Assembly (NCBI GenBank): GCA_030608125.1
Contig: JAUWEU010000046.1
Coordinates: 1-6,187, forward strand
Direction: 5' to 3'
DNA from: Dehalococcoidia bacterium
GTDB lineage: Bacteria > Chloroflexota > Dehalococcoidia > Dehalococcoidales > W498
DNA length: 6,187 bases
How positions within the stretch are numbered: position 1 is the stretch's first letter; each line of letters begins with the position of its first letter. The notes below the pieces were generated by a model, which made no database searches, had not been told where the DNA came from, and saw only the letters and a list, made by a program, of their open reading frames with translations. The position numbers and the translations under genes are program-made. Shown here in pieces: positions 6,130 to 6,187 of this stretch.

Positions 6130-6187
6130 ATGACATATAATGTCACCCTCATTATGGGAGACGGAACCGGGCCCGAGGTCACCGAAG
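6130..6187 (+). CDS. Isocitrate / 3-isopropylmalate dehydrogenase family, N-terminal fragment (cut by window edge)
   Basis: Only 19 codons are visible, starting at ATG 6130 with AAGGA (6116-6120) 9 nt upstream and 12 nt after the previous stop. They read MTYNVTLIMGDGTGPEVTE. The VTLIxGDGxGPEV pattern is the N-terminal strand and phosphate/nucleotide-binding loop of the beta-decarboxylating dehydrogenases: isocitrate, isopropylmalate, homoisocitrate and tartrate dehydrogenases. The VTLI...DGTGPE form is more usual in NAD(P)-isocitrate dehydrogenases than in LeuB, which typically reads IAVLPGDGIGPEV. With the aconitase-like pair just upstream, isocitrate dehydrogenase is the better guess. Too little is present to decide. 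The protein runs past the window end and is not truncated biologically as far as can be seen. Confidence 0.8.
   Translation, partial: MTYNVTLIMGDGTGPEVTE

Noticed and set aside
4369..6187. Leucine biosynthesis leuC-leuD-leuB operon
   Set aside because: The gene order fits, but the STDHI motif of the small subunit, the isocitrate-dehydrogenase-like N-terminus and the oxaloacetate-forming neighbour favour aconitase and isocitrate dehydrogenase. No leuA is seen. It is not excluded, only less likely.
1..6187. CRISPR array, tRNA/rRNA gene, insertion sequence, frameshift or pseudogene
   Set aside because: There are no regularly spaced repeats, no terminal inverted repeats or transposase, no tRNA-like cloverleaf seen by eye, and every main gene is intact or cut only by the window edge.

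Overview
The window looks like an ordinary bacterial chromosome segment, densely packed and of intermediate base composition, with no mobile-element, phage, RNA-gene or CRISPR signal. The set of genes points to an anaerobic or autotrophic-type central metabolism. It holds a biotin-dependent carboxyl-transfer module next to an aconitase/isopropylmalate-isomerase pair and the start of an isocitrate/isopropylmalate dehydrogenase. From memory, Dehalococcoidia (Chloroflexota) have a comparable run of an aconitase-like pair followed by isocitrate dehydrogenase. That lineage is my best guess, but it is an inference and not something the sequence proves.

Layout. Positions 1-445 (minus strand) carry most of folK (HPPK, folate biosynthesis), cut by the left window edge. 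Positions 446-636 are a divergent intergenic region. It has a good sigma70-type promoter facing folK, a weaker extended -10 promoter facing right, and a short inverted repeat overlapping the rightward -10. From 637 to the right edge, six genes run on the plus strand with gaps of 19, 53, 33, 0 and 12 nt and no visible terminator, so they are probably one operon. They are: a carboxyltransferase beta subunit (MmdA/PccB type); a 56-aa small subunit resembling the cytoplasmic part of OadG/MmdD or MmdE; a pyruvate/oxaloacetate carboxyltransferase fused to a biotinyl domain (OadA/PycB type); the large and small subunits of an aconitase-family hydro-lyase; and the first 19 codons of an isocitrate/isopropylmalate dehydrogenase.

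How they may work together. The first three proteins contain both carboxyltransferase halves and the biotin carrier of a methylmalonyl-CoA:pyruvate transcarboxylase. They could equally be parts of carboxylases that borrow a biotin carboxylase encoded elsewhere. Neither a biotin carboxylase nor a membrane sodium-pump subunit (OadB/MmdB) is present in the window. The product would be oxaloacetate, which after condensation to citrate could pass through the aconitase-like pair and the dehydrogenase to 2-oxoglutarate. The small subunit of the hydro-lyase has an aconitase-like STDHI motif where isopropylmalate isomerases usually have a DTDxI-type motif with a YL loop. This favours a citrate/isocitrate role over leucine synthesis.

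Most of the window is well-conserved metabolism. The parts most worth a second look are the unusual composition of the carboxyl-transfer cassette, the minimal small subunit, the likely aconitase function of a LeuCD-type pair, and the compact divergent promoter region.
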